A stretch of 64,000 nucleotides of DNA from UBA6168 sp964573725 (GCA_964573725.1 CAZNLJ010000021.1:1-64000), one strand, 5' to 3'. Shown: positions 33,370 through 43,687, counted from the first letter of the stretch. The notes: generated by a model not told the origin, from the sequence alone. Program-made: numbers and translations.

Positions 33370-33867
33370 ATGCAATTGGAATCATTTTTCATCGAGGAAC
33401 AGATACGGGGCCTGTTGGCCCAGCAATTTGAGGAACAGGCCTTCCAGGACTGTTTCCTGGTGGAACTCCATCTTCATCCGGGCAACAAGTTGGCGGTGTT
33501 TGTGGATAGCGACAGTGGCATGACCCTGGAGAAGTGCCGCCGCATCAACCGGTTCCTGGAGTCCCGGCTGGACGAAAACGGCTGGCTGGGCACGGAATAC
33601 GGCCTGGAGGTATCCTCCCCGGGATTGGACCGGCCGCTGACCCTCCACCGGCAGTACGTGAAGAACATCGGTCGGGAGCTCTCCCTCGCGCTACAGGATG
33701 GACAGCAGCTTTCCGGAAAACTGGAGGGGGTCGGCGAGAACTCGATCACCCTATCCAGGCAGGTTGTCGTCAAGGAAGGCAAACGAAACCGGAAAACAGT
33801 GGAGACGATGGAGATTCCCCTTGAATCGATACTCAAAGCCTTGGTCACCATCAGTTTCAACGGATAA
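33370..33867 (+). CDS. rimP: Ribosome maturation factor RimP
   Basis: Cytoplasmic protein of 165 aa needed for 30S subunit maturation. The N-terminal domain contains LVELHLHPGNKLAVFVDSDSGMTLEKCRRINRFLE and the hallmark YGLEVSSPGLDRPL; the C-terminal SH3-like part contains GKLEGVGENSITLSRQ. I chose the ATG at 33370. A GTG at 33322 in frame would sit at the transcription start and translate the hairpin, so it is unlikely. It is the first gene of rimP-nusA-infB; nusA follows 65 nt later. Confidence 0.94.
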   Translation: MQLESFFIEEQIRGLLAQQFEEQAFQDCFLVELHLHPGNKLAVFVDSDSGMTLEKCRRINRFLESRLDENGWLGTEYGLEVSSPGLDRPLTLHRQYVKNIGRELSLALQDGQQLSGKLEGVGENSITLSRQVVVKEGKRNRKTVETMEIPLESILKALVTISFNG

Positions 33868-33932
33868 TCTGCGCACAGGTCCCCTGTGGCGGCACAGCAA
33901 TAAAACCGTTCACGCATCACCTTATTTTCGAG

Positions 33933-35171
33933 ATGATTAATCTAGTCGATACTTTTTCGGATTTCAAATCCAGCAAGAACATTGACCGCCCCACCATGGT
34001 GCGGGTCCTGGAGGATGTCTTCCGCACCCTGATCAAGAAGAAATTCGGCTCCGACGACAACTTCAACGTCATTGTCAACACCCAACAGGGCGACCTTGAA
34101 CTGTGGCGGGTCCGGCAGATTGTGCCGGACGGGGAGGTGACGGACGACCGCAGCCAGATCTCCATATCGGAGGCCATCTCGATAGACGACAGCTACGAAA
34201 TCGGGGAGGAGTGCTACGAACAGCTTTTCCTGGAGGATTTCGGTCGCCGCGCCATCCAGGCGGCCCGCCAGACGCTCGTCTCCAGGATCATGGAGCTGGA
34301 GAAGGACGACATCTACAAGAAATACATGGAGCGCATCGGCGACATGGTGGTCGGGGAAGTGAGCCAGATCATCAAGAAGGAATTCCTGATCGTCGATGAC
34401 GCCACCGGCCACGAGCTGCTGCTCCCCAAGATGGAAGTGATCCGCGGGGATTATTTCCGGAAAGGGGACATGGTGCGCGGAATCATCAAGCGGGTGGAGA
34501 TGAAGAACAACACCCCGGTGGTGGTGGTATCGAGGACGGACAACGTGTTTCTTGAAAAACTCCTGGAGCAGGAGGTTCCGGAAATCGAGGACGGCATCAT
34601 CGCCGTCAAACGGATCGTGCGGCTGCCCGGTGAGCGTGCCAAAGTGGCGGTGGAATCCTACGACGACCGTGTCGACCCGGTCGGCGCCTGCGTAGGCATG
34701 AAGGGATCCCGTATCCATGGGATCGTTCGGGAGTTGCGCAACGAAAACATTGACATCATCAATTTCACCAACAACGACAGCCTTTTCATCCAGCGTTCGC
34801 TCACCCCGGCCAAAGTCTCCAACATCGAATTGGATGTGGCGGCGAAACGGGCCTCGGTCTACCTGGATCCGGACCAGGTATCGCTGGCCATCGGAAAGAA
34901 CGGGACCAATATCAAACTGGCCAGTAAACTCACCGGCTACGAAATAGATGTCTACCGAAACACGGACGGCCACGAGATCGATGATGTCGACCTGGACGAA
35001 TTTGCAGACGAAATCGATGCCTGGATCATCGACGAACTGAAGCGGATCGGTTGCGACACGGCCCGGAGTGTCCTGGAGCTCAGCAAGCTGGAACTGGTGC
35101 GGCGGACAGAGCTGGAGGAGGAGACGGTCGAGGAGGTCGTCCGCATCCTGCAGGAGGAATTGGAGGACTGA
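33933..35171 (+). CDS. nusA: Transcription termination/antitermination protein NusA
   Basis: RNA polymerase-binding factor of 412 aa. The N-terminal domain (1-about 130) begins INLVDTFSDFKSSKNIDRPTM, the usual Bacteroidota form. An S1 domain (about 133-200, VGEVSQIIKKEFLI) and two KH domains (about 205-345) follow, with VGACVGMKGSRI and LAIGKNGTNIKLAS holding the GxxG loops. A short acidic helical C-terminal part (about 350-412) is present, but there are no tandem AR repeats. It modulates pausing, termination and antitermination. As in other bacteria it lies between rimP and infB, which suggests self-control through the operon leader. Confidence 0.95.
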   Translation: MINLVDTFSDFKSSKNIDRPTMVRVLEDVFRTLIKKKFGSDDNFNVIVNTQQGDLELWRVRQIVPDGEVTDDRSQISISEAISIDDSYEIGEECYEQLFLEDFGRRAIQAARQTLVSRIMELEKDDIYKKYMERIGDMVVGEVSQIIKKEFLIVDDATGHELLLPKMEVIRGDYFRKGDMVRGIIKRVEMKNNTPVVVVSRTDNVFLEKLLEQEVPEIEDGIIAVKRIVRLPGERAKVAVESYDDRVDPVGACVGMKGSRIHGIVRELRNENIDIINFTNNDSLFIQRSLTPAKVSNIELDVAAKRASVYLDPDQVSLAIGKNGTNIKLASKLTGYEIDVYRNTDGHEIDDVDLDEFADEIDAWIIDELKRIGCDTARSVLELSKLELVRRTELEEETVEEVVRILQEELED

Positions 35172-35453
35172 GACCCGGGGGGGCCAGCCGATAAGGCATC
35201 CCGGAAGCCAGACATACGCACGGCATCGTATGCAGGACAGACCGCCCGCCCGGACAGCGGGCGCCGCAACGGTGCCGGTCATATACTTCACCATAGGTTC
35301 TTTGCCATGGCAAGCACCCGTTTCCGACGGATGCCTGCATGGTGTGCCCCTGTTCGGATCGGGCACCTTGGTATCTTGGCTTCCGGCCGCTTCCGACCTC
35401 CCGGCGGAACCGGCCCACAAAACCGGAAAGAACAAATTTTTTATTGAATCTTA

Positions 35454-38351
35454 ATGGAGAAACGTTTAGTCAAGGTTGCTAAAGAACTTAATGTAGGGAC
35501 TTCCACCATCGTGGATTTCCTGCAAGGAAAAGGGTTTCAAATCGAAAACAAACCGACCTCGAAAATTACCGAGGAGATGGAAGGCCTGTTGATGAAGGAA
35601 TTCCAAAAAGATATGGCGGTCAAGGAAAAGGCCGACCAGCTGACCATCGGCGTACGCACCACCATTCCCAAGAAAGAGGAAAAGAAGCCGGAACTGGTCA
35701 TCCCCTTGTTCCAGACGCCCCCGCCCGCCCCGCCCCTCCGCCAATCGGCCATCGCCGAACAGCCCGCCCCGGAGGCGCCCGTGGCACCACCACCCGTGGC
35801 ACCACCACCGGTGGAGGAACCTGTAATCCCCGCCCCGTCGGAACCGGCTCCCCCCGCACCGGCGGAAGAGTCTCCCGTGCAGGAAAAGCCGACCATCGGC
35901 CTGACCATCAAGGGCAAGATCGAACTGGACAGCCGCGGCATGCCCCTGCGGGAACGAAAACCGGAACCGCCACCGGTACATCCGGAACCGACCCCCGAGC
36001 CGGAACAACCCGCCGCCGCCTCCGATGAAGCGCCGGCCGTCAGCATTTCGGCGCCGCCACCGCCTTCCGCCGAGGAACGCGCCCCCGTTCCGACCGCACC
36101 GGCGGAGAAACCCGCTGCTGACGGTGATATGGTACGGATCGAAACCCCCGAATTGAGAGGGCTCAAGATCCTTGGCAAGATCAATGTCGACAAGCACAAG
36201 GAGGACGCCAAGGCAAAAAAGAAGAAAAAAGCGGACAAGGAGGCCGAAAAAGGCAGGCCGGATAAGGATGCCGGACCCGCTGCCAGTCCCGCCACCACCG
36301 AGGCCGAAAGTGCGGACAGCAAGAAACGCAAACGCAAACGCAAAAAAATCATCACCAGCACCGCCTCCCCGGACGCCAGACCAGGCGCCACAGGTGTCGG
36401 TCGCAGGCCCCGGACCCAGGAGGAACAGGATGCCTCCACCCGCGAAGCGGAGGAACAGATCCGCAAGACGATGGCCAGCCTTTCCGGTGCCGGGAAGAAG
36501 AAACGGCAGAAGCTACGGCGGGAAACCCGGGAACGGCAACGCGAAAAGCAGGAGCTCCGTGATATGGACGGCATGAGTGACAAACTGGAAGTCACCGAGT
36601 TCGTCACCGTGCAGGAACTGGCCAACCTCATGAATACCTCCGCCACGCAGGTCATCACCACCTGCATGAGCCTGGGGGTCTTCGTCTCCATCAACCAACG
36701 CCTGGATGCGGAGGTCATCGAACTGGTCGCCAGTGAGTTCGGACACGAGGTCGCCTTCATCAGCGTGGAAGAGCAAACGGAAACCATCGAGGAGGAGGAA
36801 GATGCACCGGACGACCTGCTCCCCCGCGCCCCGGTCGTCACGGTCATGGGGCACGTAGACCACGGTAAGACTTCCTTGCTGGACCATATCCGGAAGGCAA
36901 ACGTGGTGGAAGGGGAAGCGGGCGGCATCACCCAGCACATCGGCGCCTATGAGGTGAAACTCGCTGACCGGACCATCACCTTCCTCGATACGCCGGGTCA
37001 CGAAGCCTTCACCGCCATGCGGGCCCGGGGTACGAAGGTCACGGATATCGCCATCATCGTCATCGCTGCGGATGACAATGTCATGCCGCAGACGCGGGAA
37101 GCCATCAGCCACGCGCAAGCCGCCGGGGTCACCATGGTCTTCGCCATCAATAAGATAGATAAACCGGGCGCAGATCCCGGCAGGATCAAACAGGAACTCG
37201 CCAGCATGAATATCCTCGTCGAGGACTGGGGCGGAACCTTCCAATCCCAGGACATCTCGGCCAAGAACGGAACCGGTATCGAGGAACTGCTGGAAAAGGT
37301 TCTCCTCGCTGCCGATATCGCCGACCTGAAGGCCAATCCCAACCGCCGCGCAATCGGGACGATCCTGGAAGCCTCCCTCGACAAAGGGAAAGGCTACGTC
37401 GCCAAAGTACTCGTCCAGACCGGTACCCTCCATATCGGGGATCCCGTCGTAGCCGGTGAGTTCTCCGGTAAGGTCAAGGCCATGTTCAATGAACGTGGGA
37501 AAAAAGTCAAGGAGGCAGGCCCCTCCACCCCGGTCCTCGTGCTGGGACTGAGCGGCGCCCCCCAAGCCGGAGAACGGTTCAAATGCATGGAAGGGGAATC
37601 GGAAGCGAAACAACTCGCCAACTCCCGCGCCCGCATCAACCGGGAACAATCCACCCGCGCCACCAAGCGCATCAGCCTCGATGAAATCGGACGCCGCTTG
37701 GCGCTCGGCACATTCCGCGAACTCAACCTCATCGTCAAAGGGGATGTGGACGGCTCCGTGGAAGCGCTCTCCGATTCGCTCATCAAACTGTCGCTCGAAA
37801 CGGTCCAGGTCAACGTCATCCACCGGGCCGTCGGACAAATCGTCGAATCGGATGTCCTCCTGGCCTCCGCTTCCGATGCCATCATCATCGGCTTCCAGGT
37901 CCGCCCCTCCCCCAGCGCCCGGAAACTGGCGGAACGGGAAGGTGTGGAAATCAAACTCTACTCCATCATCTACGAGGCCATCGAGGAAATCAAACTCGCC
38001 ATCGAAGGCTTGCTGGAACCGACCAAGGAGGAAAAGATCGTCGCCAACGTGGAAATCCGCGAAGTCTACAAGATCAGCAAGGTGGGAACCGTCGCCGGTT
38101 GCTATGTCCTCGACGGCAAACTTATCCGCAACAACCATATCCGCCTGATCCGCGACGGTATCGTCATCTTCCCCACCCGGGAAGGTGCCAACGGCGAACT
38201 GGCCTCGCTGAAGCGTTTCAAGGAGGATGTCAAGGAGGTTCGCTCCGGCATGGAGTGCGGGCTCACCATCCGCAATTTCAACGATATGAAGGTCGGTGAT
38301 ATCGTGGAGGGCTATGAAGTCACGGAGGTCAAACAAAAATACGGCGGCTGA
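35454..38351 (+). CDS. infB: Translation initiation factor IF-2
   Basis: GTPase of 965 aa that brings initiator tRNA to the 30S subunit. An IF2_N domain (about 1-55) is followed by a very long Pro/Ala/Glu-rich and then Lys-rich linker (about 75-345), and a second IF2_N-like domain lies at about 375-430. The G domain has G1 GHVDHGKT (466-473), G3 DTPGHE (512-517) and G4 NKID (566-569). Domains II-IV follow to the end (GDIVEGYEVTEVK). The linker makes the protein longer than many IF-2s. It is the third gene of the rimP-nusA operon, 282 nt after nusA; an internal promoter in that gap is possible. Confidence 0.97.
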   Translation: MEKRLVKVAKELNVGTSTIVDFLQGKGFQIENKPTSKITEEMEGLLMKEFQKDMAVKEKADQLTIGVRTTIPKKEEKKPELVIPLFQTPPPAPPLRQSAIAEQPAPEAPVAPPPVAPPPVEEPVIPAPSEPAPPAPAEESPVQEKPTIGLTIKGKIELDSRGMPLRERKPEPPPVHPEPTPEPEQPAAASDEAPAVSISAPPPPSAEERAPVPTAPAEKPAADGDMVRIETPELRGLKILGKINVDKHKEDAKAKKKKKADKEAEKGRPDKDAGPAASPATTEAESADSKKRKRKRKKIITSTASPDARPGATGVGRRPRTQEEQDASTREAEEQIRKTMASLSGAGKKKRQKLRRETRERQREKQELRDMDGMSDKLEVTEFVTVQELANLMNTSATQVITTCMSLGVFVSINQRLDAEVIELVASEFGHEVAFISVEEQTETIEEEEDAPDDLLPRAPVVTVMGHVDHGKTSLLDHIRKANVVEGEAGGITQHIGAYEVKLADRTITFLDTPGHEAFTAMRARGTKVTDIAIIVIAADDNVMPQTREAISHAQAAGVTMVFAINKIDKPGADPGRIKQELASMNILVEDWGGTFQSQDISAKNGTGIEELLEKVLLAADIADLKANPNRRAIGTILEASLDKGKGYVAKVLVQTGTLHIGDPVVAGEFSGKVKAMFNERGKKVKEAGPSTPVLVLGLSGAPQAGERFKCMEGESEAKQLANSRARINREQSTRATKRISLDEIGRRLALGTFRELNLIVKGDVDGSVEALSDSLIKLSLETVQVNVIHRAVGQIVESDVLLASASDAIIIGFQVRPSPSARKLAEREGVEIKLYSIIYEAIEEIKLAIEGLLEPTKEEKIVANVEIREVYKISKVGTVAGCYVLDGKLIRNNHIRLIRDGIVIFPTREGANGELASLKRFKEDVKEVRSGMECGLTIRNFNDMKVGDIVEGYEVTEVKQKYGG

Positions 38352-38828
38352 TCCGGCCCTTACGGCCGACTTACCCCCCCCTTCGTCCCCTATCGCACCG
38401 GTACGCATACCGGCACCGACGCATCAGCTTCCGTCGGTGCCGGTTCGCGGCCGATATGCCTTCCGCACAACCGCATGAAAGGGCCGCCCCGCACGGCATC
38501 GTCCCGAACAGCCGGTCCGGCGCCCCCTCTTTCCCATTGACCCACCAAGCTTCCCGGCTGCCGACGCCAAGACGAATCCGGCCACGCCTCGATGTACCTT
38601 GCGATGTACCCTGTCACCGACGGACGGACACCGGTATCGCGACGGGACCCTGCCTCCACTACCCCATCCCCGCGTCCGTGAAACACCCGCAGGCTTCGGG
38701 AACCCTTTTTCACCGGAAGTGTTTAGAGGGAGGAAGATCACCCATCGGCATGCGGCCGAAAGCTCCTTCCCCACCATTCATCCCGAAAGGCCCATACCAG
38801 GACAATAGGTAGAAACAACCAACCACCC
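38352..38828. other. Intergenic region infB / uvrA with terminator
   Basis: Gap of 477 nt. The hairpin at 38410-38443 probably ends the rimP-nusA-infB transcript. No clear promoter for uvrA was found and no gene was seen. Confidence 0.45.
38410..38443 (+). terminator. Terminator-like hairpin after infB
   Basis: A perfect 12-bp stem, CCGGCACCGACG (38410-38421) with CGTCGGTGCCGG (38432-38443), has a 10-nt loop and lies 58 nt after the infB stop. Only TT follows, so it is a strong hairpin with a weak T run. Confidence 0.55.
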
Positions 38829-41690
38829 ATGCCGGAATATCCTTCTTTGCTTTCCAACGACCGCCCGTCTTCCCCGGAAGACATCCTTGAAGTCATCGGC
38901 GCCCGGGAACATAACCTCAAGAACCTACACCTCCGGATCCCGCGGAACAAGCTGGTCGTCATTACCGGAATCAGCGGCAGCGGTAAATCCTCCCTCGCCT
39001 TCGACACCATCTATGCGGAAGGACAGCGCCGCTACATGGAGACCTTCAACGCATATGCCCGGCAGTTCCTGGGAGAAATGGAACGGCCGGAGGTGGAAAA
39101 AATCACCGGCTTGAGCCCGGTAATTTCCATCGAACAGAAAACCACCGGCCGCAACCCCAGGTCCACCGTCGGTACCATCACCGAGGTGTACGATTTCCTG
39201 CGCCTCCTCTTCGCCCGCATCGGGGAAGCCTATTCCTACCAAACCGGCCGCAAAATGGTCCGGTACAATGAGGCGCAGATGCTGCAGGAAATCACGGAAC
39301 GTTACGAAGGGCGCAGACTCATCCTCCTGGCCCCCCTGGTCCGCGGTCGGAAAGGCCATTACCGCGAGCTCTTCGAGCAGATGCGCAAACAAGGATACCT
39401 CAGCGTCCGGGTGGACGGTGACTTCGTCGACCTGAAACCGGACCTTCAGGTCGACCGGTACAAAGTGCATGACATCGAACTGGTCGTCGACAAGCTGACC
39501 TGTACGGCCGGGCGGCTCAACCGCATCCAGGCCTCCCTCCAAACCGCCCTCAAGCTGGGCAACGGCCTTGTCATGGTACAGAACCTGGATACCGGCGAGG
39601 TCAACGCCTTCAGCAAACACCTCATGGATGCGGACAGCGGCCTGAGCTATGAGGAACCTTCCCCCAATTCCTTTTCCTTCAACTCCCCCTACGGCGCCTG
39701 CCCCGCCTGCAACGGCCTCGGTTCGATCCATGCGGTGGATATGGCCAAGGTCATTCCCGATCCCGCCAAAAGTATCCGGGACCAAGGTATCGTTCCTTTC
39801 GGAGAGGTCCGGGATAACCTCACCTTCAAACAGTTGCGCAGTATCGCCAAAAAATACAAGTTTTCCTTTTCCACCCCGGTCAAGGATATTCCGCCCGCAG
39901 CCCTCGAAGTCATCCTCCACGGTGGCGACGACACCCTTCCGGTCAAATTGCCTTATTCCGCAAACGAACTCAGTTACAACCTCGCCCGGGAAGGCCTCGT
40001 CACCATGTTGCAACGCTGGCACCAAGACACCGGCAGTGAGAAAATCCGCCAATGGGTCGAGGATTTCATGTCCGTGGACCTATGCCCGACCTGTAATGGA
40101 CAACGCCTCAAGAAGGAAAGCCTCCATTTCAAAATCGATGCGCGGAACATCTCGGAACTTTCGGACATGGACCTCCAAACGCTTGCCGATTGGATGGACG
40201 GCCTCGACGACCGGCTCACGGAGCGCCAACGTACCATCGGCAAGGATGTCCTGAAGGAAATCCGCCTCCGCCTGGGCTTCCTGCTCCAGGTCGGCCTGGA
40301 TTACCTTTCCCTCAACCGGCCGGCCAGGACCCTCTCCGGCGGCGAAAGCCAACGCATCCGACTGGCAACCCAAATCGGCTCCCAACTGACCGGCATCACC
40401 TACATCCTTGACGAACCCAGCATCGGCCTCCACCAACGTGACAACCAACGGCTCATCGAAGCTCTCCGCGAACTCGCCGACATCGGCAACTCCGTCCTCG
40501 TCGTGGAACACGACAAGGATATCATGGTCGCCGCGGATTACCTCATCGACCTCGGTCCCGGCGCCGGCAAACACGGCGGCGAAGTGGTGGCGGAGGGGAT
40601 TCCGTCCGCCTTCGCCGAGGTACATTCCCTGACCGCGGACTACCTCCAGGGCAGACGCAAGATCACCGTTCCCGCCTCCCGGCGCTCCGGCAGCGGCAAG
40701 GCCCTCGAACTCCGGGGCGCCACCGGTCACAACCTCCGGGGCGTGGACCTGCGAATCCCGCTCGGCACCCTCACCTGCATCACCGGCGTCAGCGGCAGCG
40801 GAAAAAGCTCGCTGGTCAATGAAACGCTCTACCCCGTCCTGCGGCAACATTTCTACAAAAGTCTCCAACGGCCGCTCCCCCATGCCTCCGTACACGGACT
40901 GGAACATCTCGACAAGGTCATCGAGATCGACCAAACCCCCATCGGCCGGACCCCCCGTTCCAATCCGGCCACCTACACCAACCTGTTCACGGAAATCCGA
41001 AACTTGTTCGTCGGGCTGCCGGAAGCCAAGATCAGGGGGTACAAGGCCGGAAGGTTCAGCTTCAATGTCAAGGGCGGCCGTTGCGAAACCTGCCAGGGCA
41101 GCGGACAACGGGTCATCGAAATGAATTTCCTGCCGGATGTCTACGTCACCTGCGAGGCCTGCCTCGGCCGACGCTATAACCGCGAAACGCTGGAAATCCT
41201 CTACAAAGGCAAATCCATCAACGATGTGCTCAACATGTCCGTCGCCGAAGCGACCACCTTCTTCGAACCGGTGCCCAAGATCTACCGCAAACTGAAGACG
41301 CTGCTCGATGTCGGACTCGGATACATCACTCTCGGCCAACAGGCCACCACCTTGTCCGGCGGGGAAGCCCAACGTGTCAAACTCGCGGAGGAACTCTCCA
41401 AACGGGATACCGGAAATACCCTCTACATCCTCGACGAACCGACCACCGGCCTGCATTTCGAAGACATCCGGCATTTGCTGGCGGTCCTCGAGAAACTGGT
41501 GGACAAAGGGAATACCGTCCTCATCATCGAACACAACATGGATGTCATCAAGACGGCCGACTGGGTCGTCGACCTCGGGCCCGAGGGTGGGGTCCGTGGC
41601 GGACATATCGTCTGTGAAGGACCACCCGAGGCCGTCGCCGCAGTTCCGGAAAGTTTCACCGGTCAATTCCTGCGCCTGGAATTGGACTGA
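38829..41690 (+). CDS. uvrA: UvrABC system protein A
   Basis: DNA-damage recognition ATPase of 953 aa acting in nucleotide excision repair with UvrB and UvrC. Two ABC modules are present, with Walker A GISGSGKSS (47-55) and GVSGSGKSS (653-661) and two LSGGE signatures (RTLSGGESQRIRLA and TTLSGGEAQRVKLA). Zinc-finger Cys pairs are visible as CPACNGLG with CPTCNGQR in the first half and CETCQGSG with CEACLGRR in the second. Length is normal. It may be SOS-regulated in other bacteria, but no LexA box was recognised here. The gene stands alone. Confidence 0.97.
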   Translation: MPEYPSLLSNDRPSSPEDILEVIGAREHNLKNLHLRIPRNKLVVITGISGSGKSSLAFDTIYAEGQRRYMETFNAYARQFLGEMERPEVEKITGLSPVISIEQKTTGRNPRSTVGTITEVYDFLRLLFARIGEAYSYQTGRKMVRYNEAQMLQEITERYEGRRLILLAPLVRGRKGHYRELFEQMRKQGYLSVRVDGDFVDLKPDLQVDRYKVHDIELVVDKLTCTAGRLNRIQASLQTALKLGNGLVMVQNLDTGEVNAFSKHLMDADSGLSYEEPSPNSFSFNSPYGACPACNGLGSIHAVDMAKVIPDPAKSIRDQGIVPFGEVRDNLTFKQLRSIAKKYKFSFSTPVKDIPPAALEVILHGGDDTLPVKLPYSANELSYNLAREGLVTMLQRWHQDTGSEKIRQWVEDFMSVDLCPTCNGQRLKKESLHFKIDARNISELSDMDLQTLADWMDGLDDRLTERQRTIGKDVLKEIRLRLGFLLQVGLDYLSLNRPARTLSGGESQRIRLATQIGSQLTGITYILDEPSIGLHQRDNQRLIEALRELADIGNSVLVVEHDKDIMVAADYLIDLGPGAGKHGGEVVAEGIPSAFAEVHSLTADYLQGRRKITVPASRRSGSGKALELRGATGHNLRGVDLRIPLGTLTCITGVSGSGKSSLVNETLYPVLRQHFYKSLQRPLPHASVHGLEHLDKVIEIDQTPIGRTPRSNPATYTNLFTEIRNLFVGLPEAKIRGYKAGRFSFNVKGGRCETCQGSGQRVIEMNFLPDVYVTCEACLGRRYNRETLEILYKGKSINDVLNMSVAEATTFFEPVPKIYRKLKTLLDVGLGYITLGQQATTLSGGEAQRVKLAEELSKRDTGNTLYILDEPTTGLHFEDIRHLLAVLEKLVDKGNTVLIIEHNMDVIKTADWVVDLGPEGGVRGGHIVCEGPPEAVAAVPESFTGQFLRLELD

Positions 41691-41961
41691 CGCCCTCCCG
41701 TTCCTACCCTACACCCATATCCGGCAAGGCTCCCTGAAACGGCTTACCCACAAATAAATATTCCCGGTCGGCCAATATATTCATGGCTGTAACTTACCTT
41801 GTGGTTTGTCCGGCCGCCGACAAGCTTCCGTCTTATCCGAAATGGCGCCCTCCGTCCCGACCTAAGTGGTCCCTACCCCTCCGCTTTCCGGTATATCTAC
41901 GTTAAACAAGCCTTTTCCCAAAACCACCCGGATTCCTTTCTCACCACTAATTTTTCCTATC

Positions 41962-43599
41962 ATGAAAAAGATTGCATTGCTCGCCACACTTTGTTTCTCC
42001 ATGTCCGCCGGGGCCTCCGCCGACCCATTGTCCGACCAGCCGCTGCCCCAGCACCAGACGTGGTCGCCCCAGGCCATGTCCTTCCGGATCCCTGCCCCCG
42101 ACATGCCCAACCTGCGCTATTCCGTCCAGGTAATCGGAGCGGACGGGGAAATGATCGCAACGGAACCGGACGGAACCGGAGCCCACTACACCCTGTCGGC
42201 CGAGGTGGTATCCGGATGGCCGGACGGCCATTACCGGTTGTCCTTCGAACCTTACTATACCATCCCGGCCACCAACATGTCCGCCCTGCGCCGGCTCTCC
42301 GACCGGAAGGATTGGCCGGCACTCCGGGATGCCAGGGCAGCGGCGGGAATACCGGAATCCGCTGCCTTGTATTACTTCAACTTCCGGCTTACCGACGGAT
42401 TGTTCGTAAATCCCTCCCTGGCGGAACCTTTGCCGCCCGGCCGCGGAGGGGATCCCGGGGCGGAACCCCTGGATTATTCCCTGACGGCATCCGTCGACCC
42501 AGCTTTTGCGGTATCGGCCATGGCTTCCTCCCGACTGGCATGGGGTGCCTTCTCCCCTTCGCTGGCGGAAGAGGACCAAGTTATCAATGATGACCTCATC
42601 GTCACCGGCAGCACTTGTATCGGATTTGACTGTATCCAGGATGAGAATTTCGGGTTTACCACGGTCAGGTTGAAGGAGAACAATCTCCGGATCGAATTTG
42701 ACGACACCAGTGCCAGCGCAGGATTTCCCAACGTCGACTGGGAACTGATGGCAAACGAAAATTTGAACGGCGGCTTGAACCTGTTCACCATCCGGGACCG
42801 CACCAATGACCGGAACATCCTGACCACCGAGGCCAATGCCCCCAGTCACAGCTTTTACATCGCCAGTACCGGGAAAGTCGGCATGGGAACCAATGCGCCG
42901 GTGATGAAACTGCATGTAAAGACAGGGAATACACCGACATTTCGGCTGGACCAGGACGGGAGCGAGGGATGGACTCCCCAGGTATGGGATGTGGCCGGGA
43001 ACGAAAGCAATTTCTTTATCCGGGATGTCACCAACGGCAGCATACTGCCGTTCAGAATCCGGCCCAATGCACCTTCGAACGCCATCGACATCAAAACGAC
43101 GGCTGTGGAAATCAACCACGAGCTCATTGTCCTGGGCGGCTTGCTGGATCCCTCCGACGAGCGGCTGAAGACCAATATCCAACCCTTGGCCAGCGTATTG
43201 CCCGTTCTCCTGCAGCTGGTTCCGCAACAATATTACTTCCGGAAAGACGGGCTGGCAGCGGAACTCCAGTTACCTTCCCAGCGCCAGTACGGGTTGGTAG
43301 CCCAGGAAGTCGAACAAATCCTGCCGGAGCTTGTCCGGGAGAGCCTGACGGTAGACCGGCCCGATGCAGAACCGGTCAAGCTCAAGAGCATCCAGTACAA
43401 TGCCTTGATTCCTTTTCTCCTCCGGGGCATCCAGGAACAGCAGGCCCAGCTGGCGGCACAACAGGCCGAGCTGGCGGCACAACAGGCCGAGCTGGCCGTC
43501 CTTCGGGAAACGGCGGCACGGGTGGACAGACTGGAACAGCAGCTGGCGGCGTTGGCGGCCATGGTCGGACAGCCGAAACAGGCCGGTTCGCAGGAATAA
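41962..43599 (+). CDS. Exported protein with C-terminal intramolecular chaperone (peptidase S74) domain
   Basis: Protein of 545 aa with a signal peptide (1-17, ending SAGASA). The N-terminal 190 residues are beta-rich. The middle carries VDWELMANENLNGGLNLFTIRD and VGMGTNAPVMKLHV, as seen in tail-fibre-like proteins. The S74 domain (about 396-500) begins PSDERLKTNIQPL with the self-cleavage Ser398 and Lys403, then QYGLVAQEVEQILPELV and LKSIQYNALIPFLLRGIQE. A coiled-coil tail (about 490-540) has tandem QLAAQQAE repeats for trimer formation. Such proteins in Bacteroidota are often surface-exposed and not phage-borne; no phage genes are near. Confidence 0.87.
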   Translation: MKKIALLATLCFSMSAGASADPLSDQPLPQHQTWSPQAMSFRIPAPDMPNLRYSVQVIGADGEMIATEPDGTGAHYTLSAEVVSGWPDGHYRLSFEPYYTIPATNMSALRRLSDRKDWPALRDARAAAGIPESAALYYFNFRLTDGLFVNPSLAEPLPPGRGGDPGAEPLDYSLTASVDPAFAVSAMASSRLAWGAFSPSLAEEDQVINDDLIVTGSTCIGFDCIQDENFGFTTVRLKENNLRIEFDDTSASAGFPNVDWELMANENLNGGLNLFTIRDRTNDRNILTTEANAPSHSFYIASTGKVGMGTNAPVMKLHVKTGNTPTFRLDQDGSEGWTPQVWDVAGNESNFFIRDVTNGSILPFRIRPNAPSNAIDIKTTAVEINHELIVLGGLLDPSDERLKTNIQPLASVLPVLLQLVPQQYYFRKDGLAAELQLPSQRQYGLVAQEVEQILPELVRESLTVDRPDAEPVKLKSIQYNALIPFLLRGIQEQQAQLAAQQAELAAQQAELAVLRETAARVDRLEQQLAALAAMVGQPKQAGSQE

Positions 43600-43651
43600 C
43601 GCAGGAATAAGATTGGGAGCCGTACGTCGATGATGGGTCGCCGCCGGGATT

Positions 43652-43687
43652 CCCATACCGGCGGCAGGGCACTGCCGTCGGTATGGG
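43652..43687. terminator. Bidirectional terminator-like hairpin between convergent genes
   Basis: CCCATACCGgCGGCAG (43652-43667) pairs with CTGCCGtCGGTATGGG (43672-43687) around a 4-nt loop, with one mismatch. On the minus strand a T run lies before the stem rather than after it. Its place between the S74 gene and moxR fits termination of both. Confidence 0.6.

Noticed and set aside
36513..38408. 631-codon open frame on the minus strand opposite infB
   Set aside because: Shadow of IF-2. It is rich in Asp, Gly, His and Phe as expected from the complement of the coding strand.
41962..43599. S74 domain considered as evidence of a prophage
   Set aside because: No capsid, terminase, portal, integrase or attachment site nearby, and the protein has a signal peptide.
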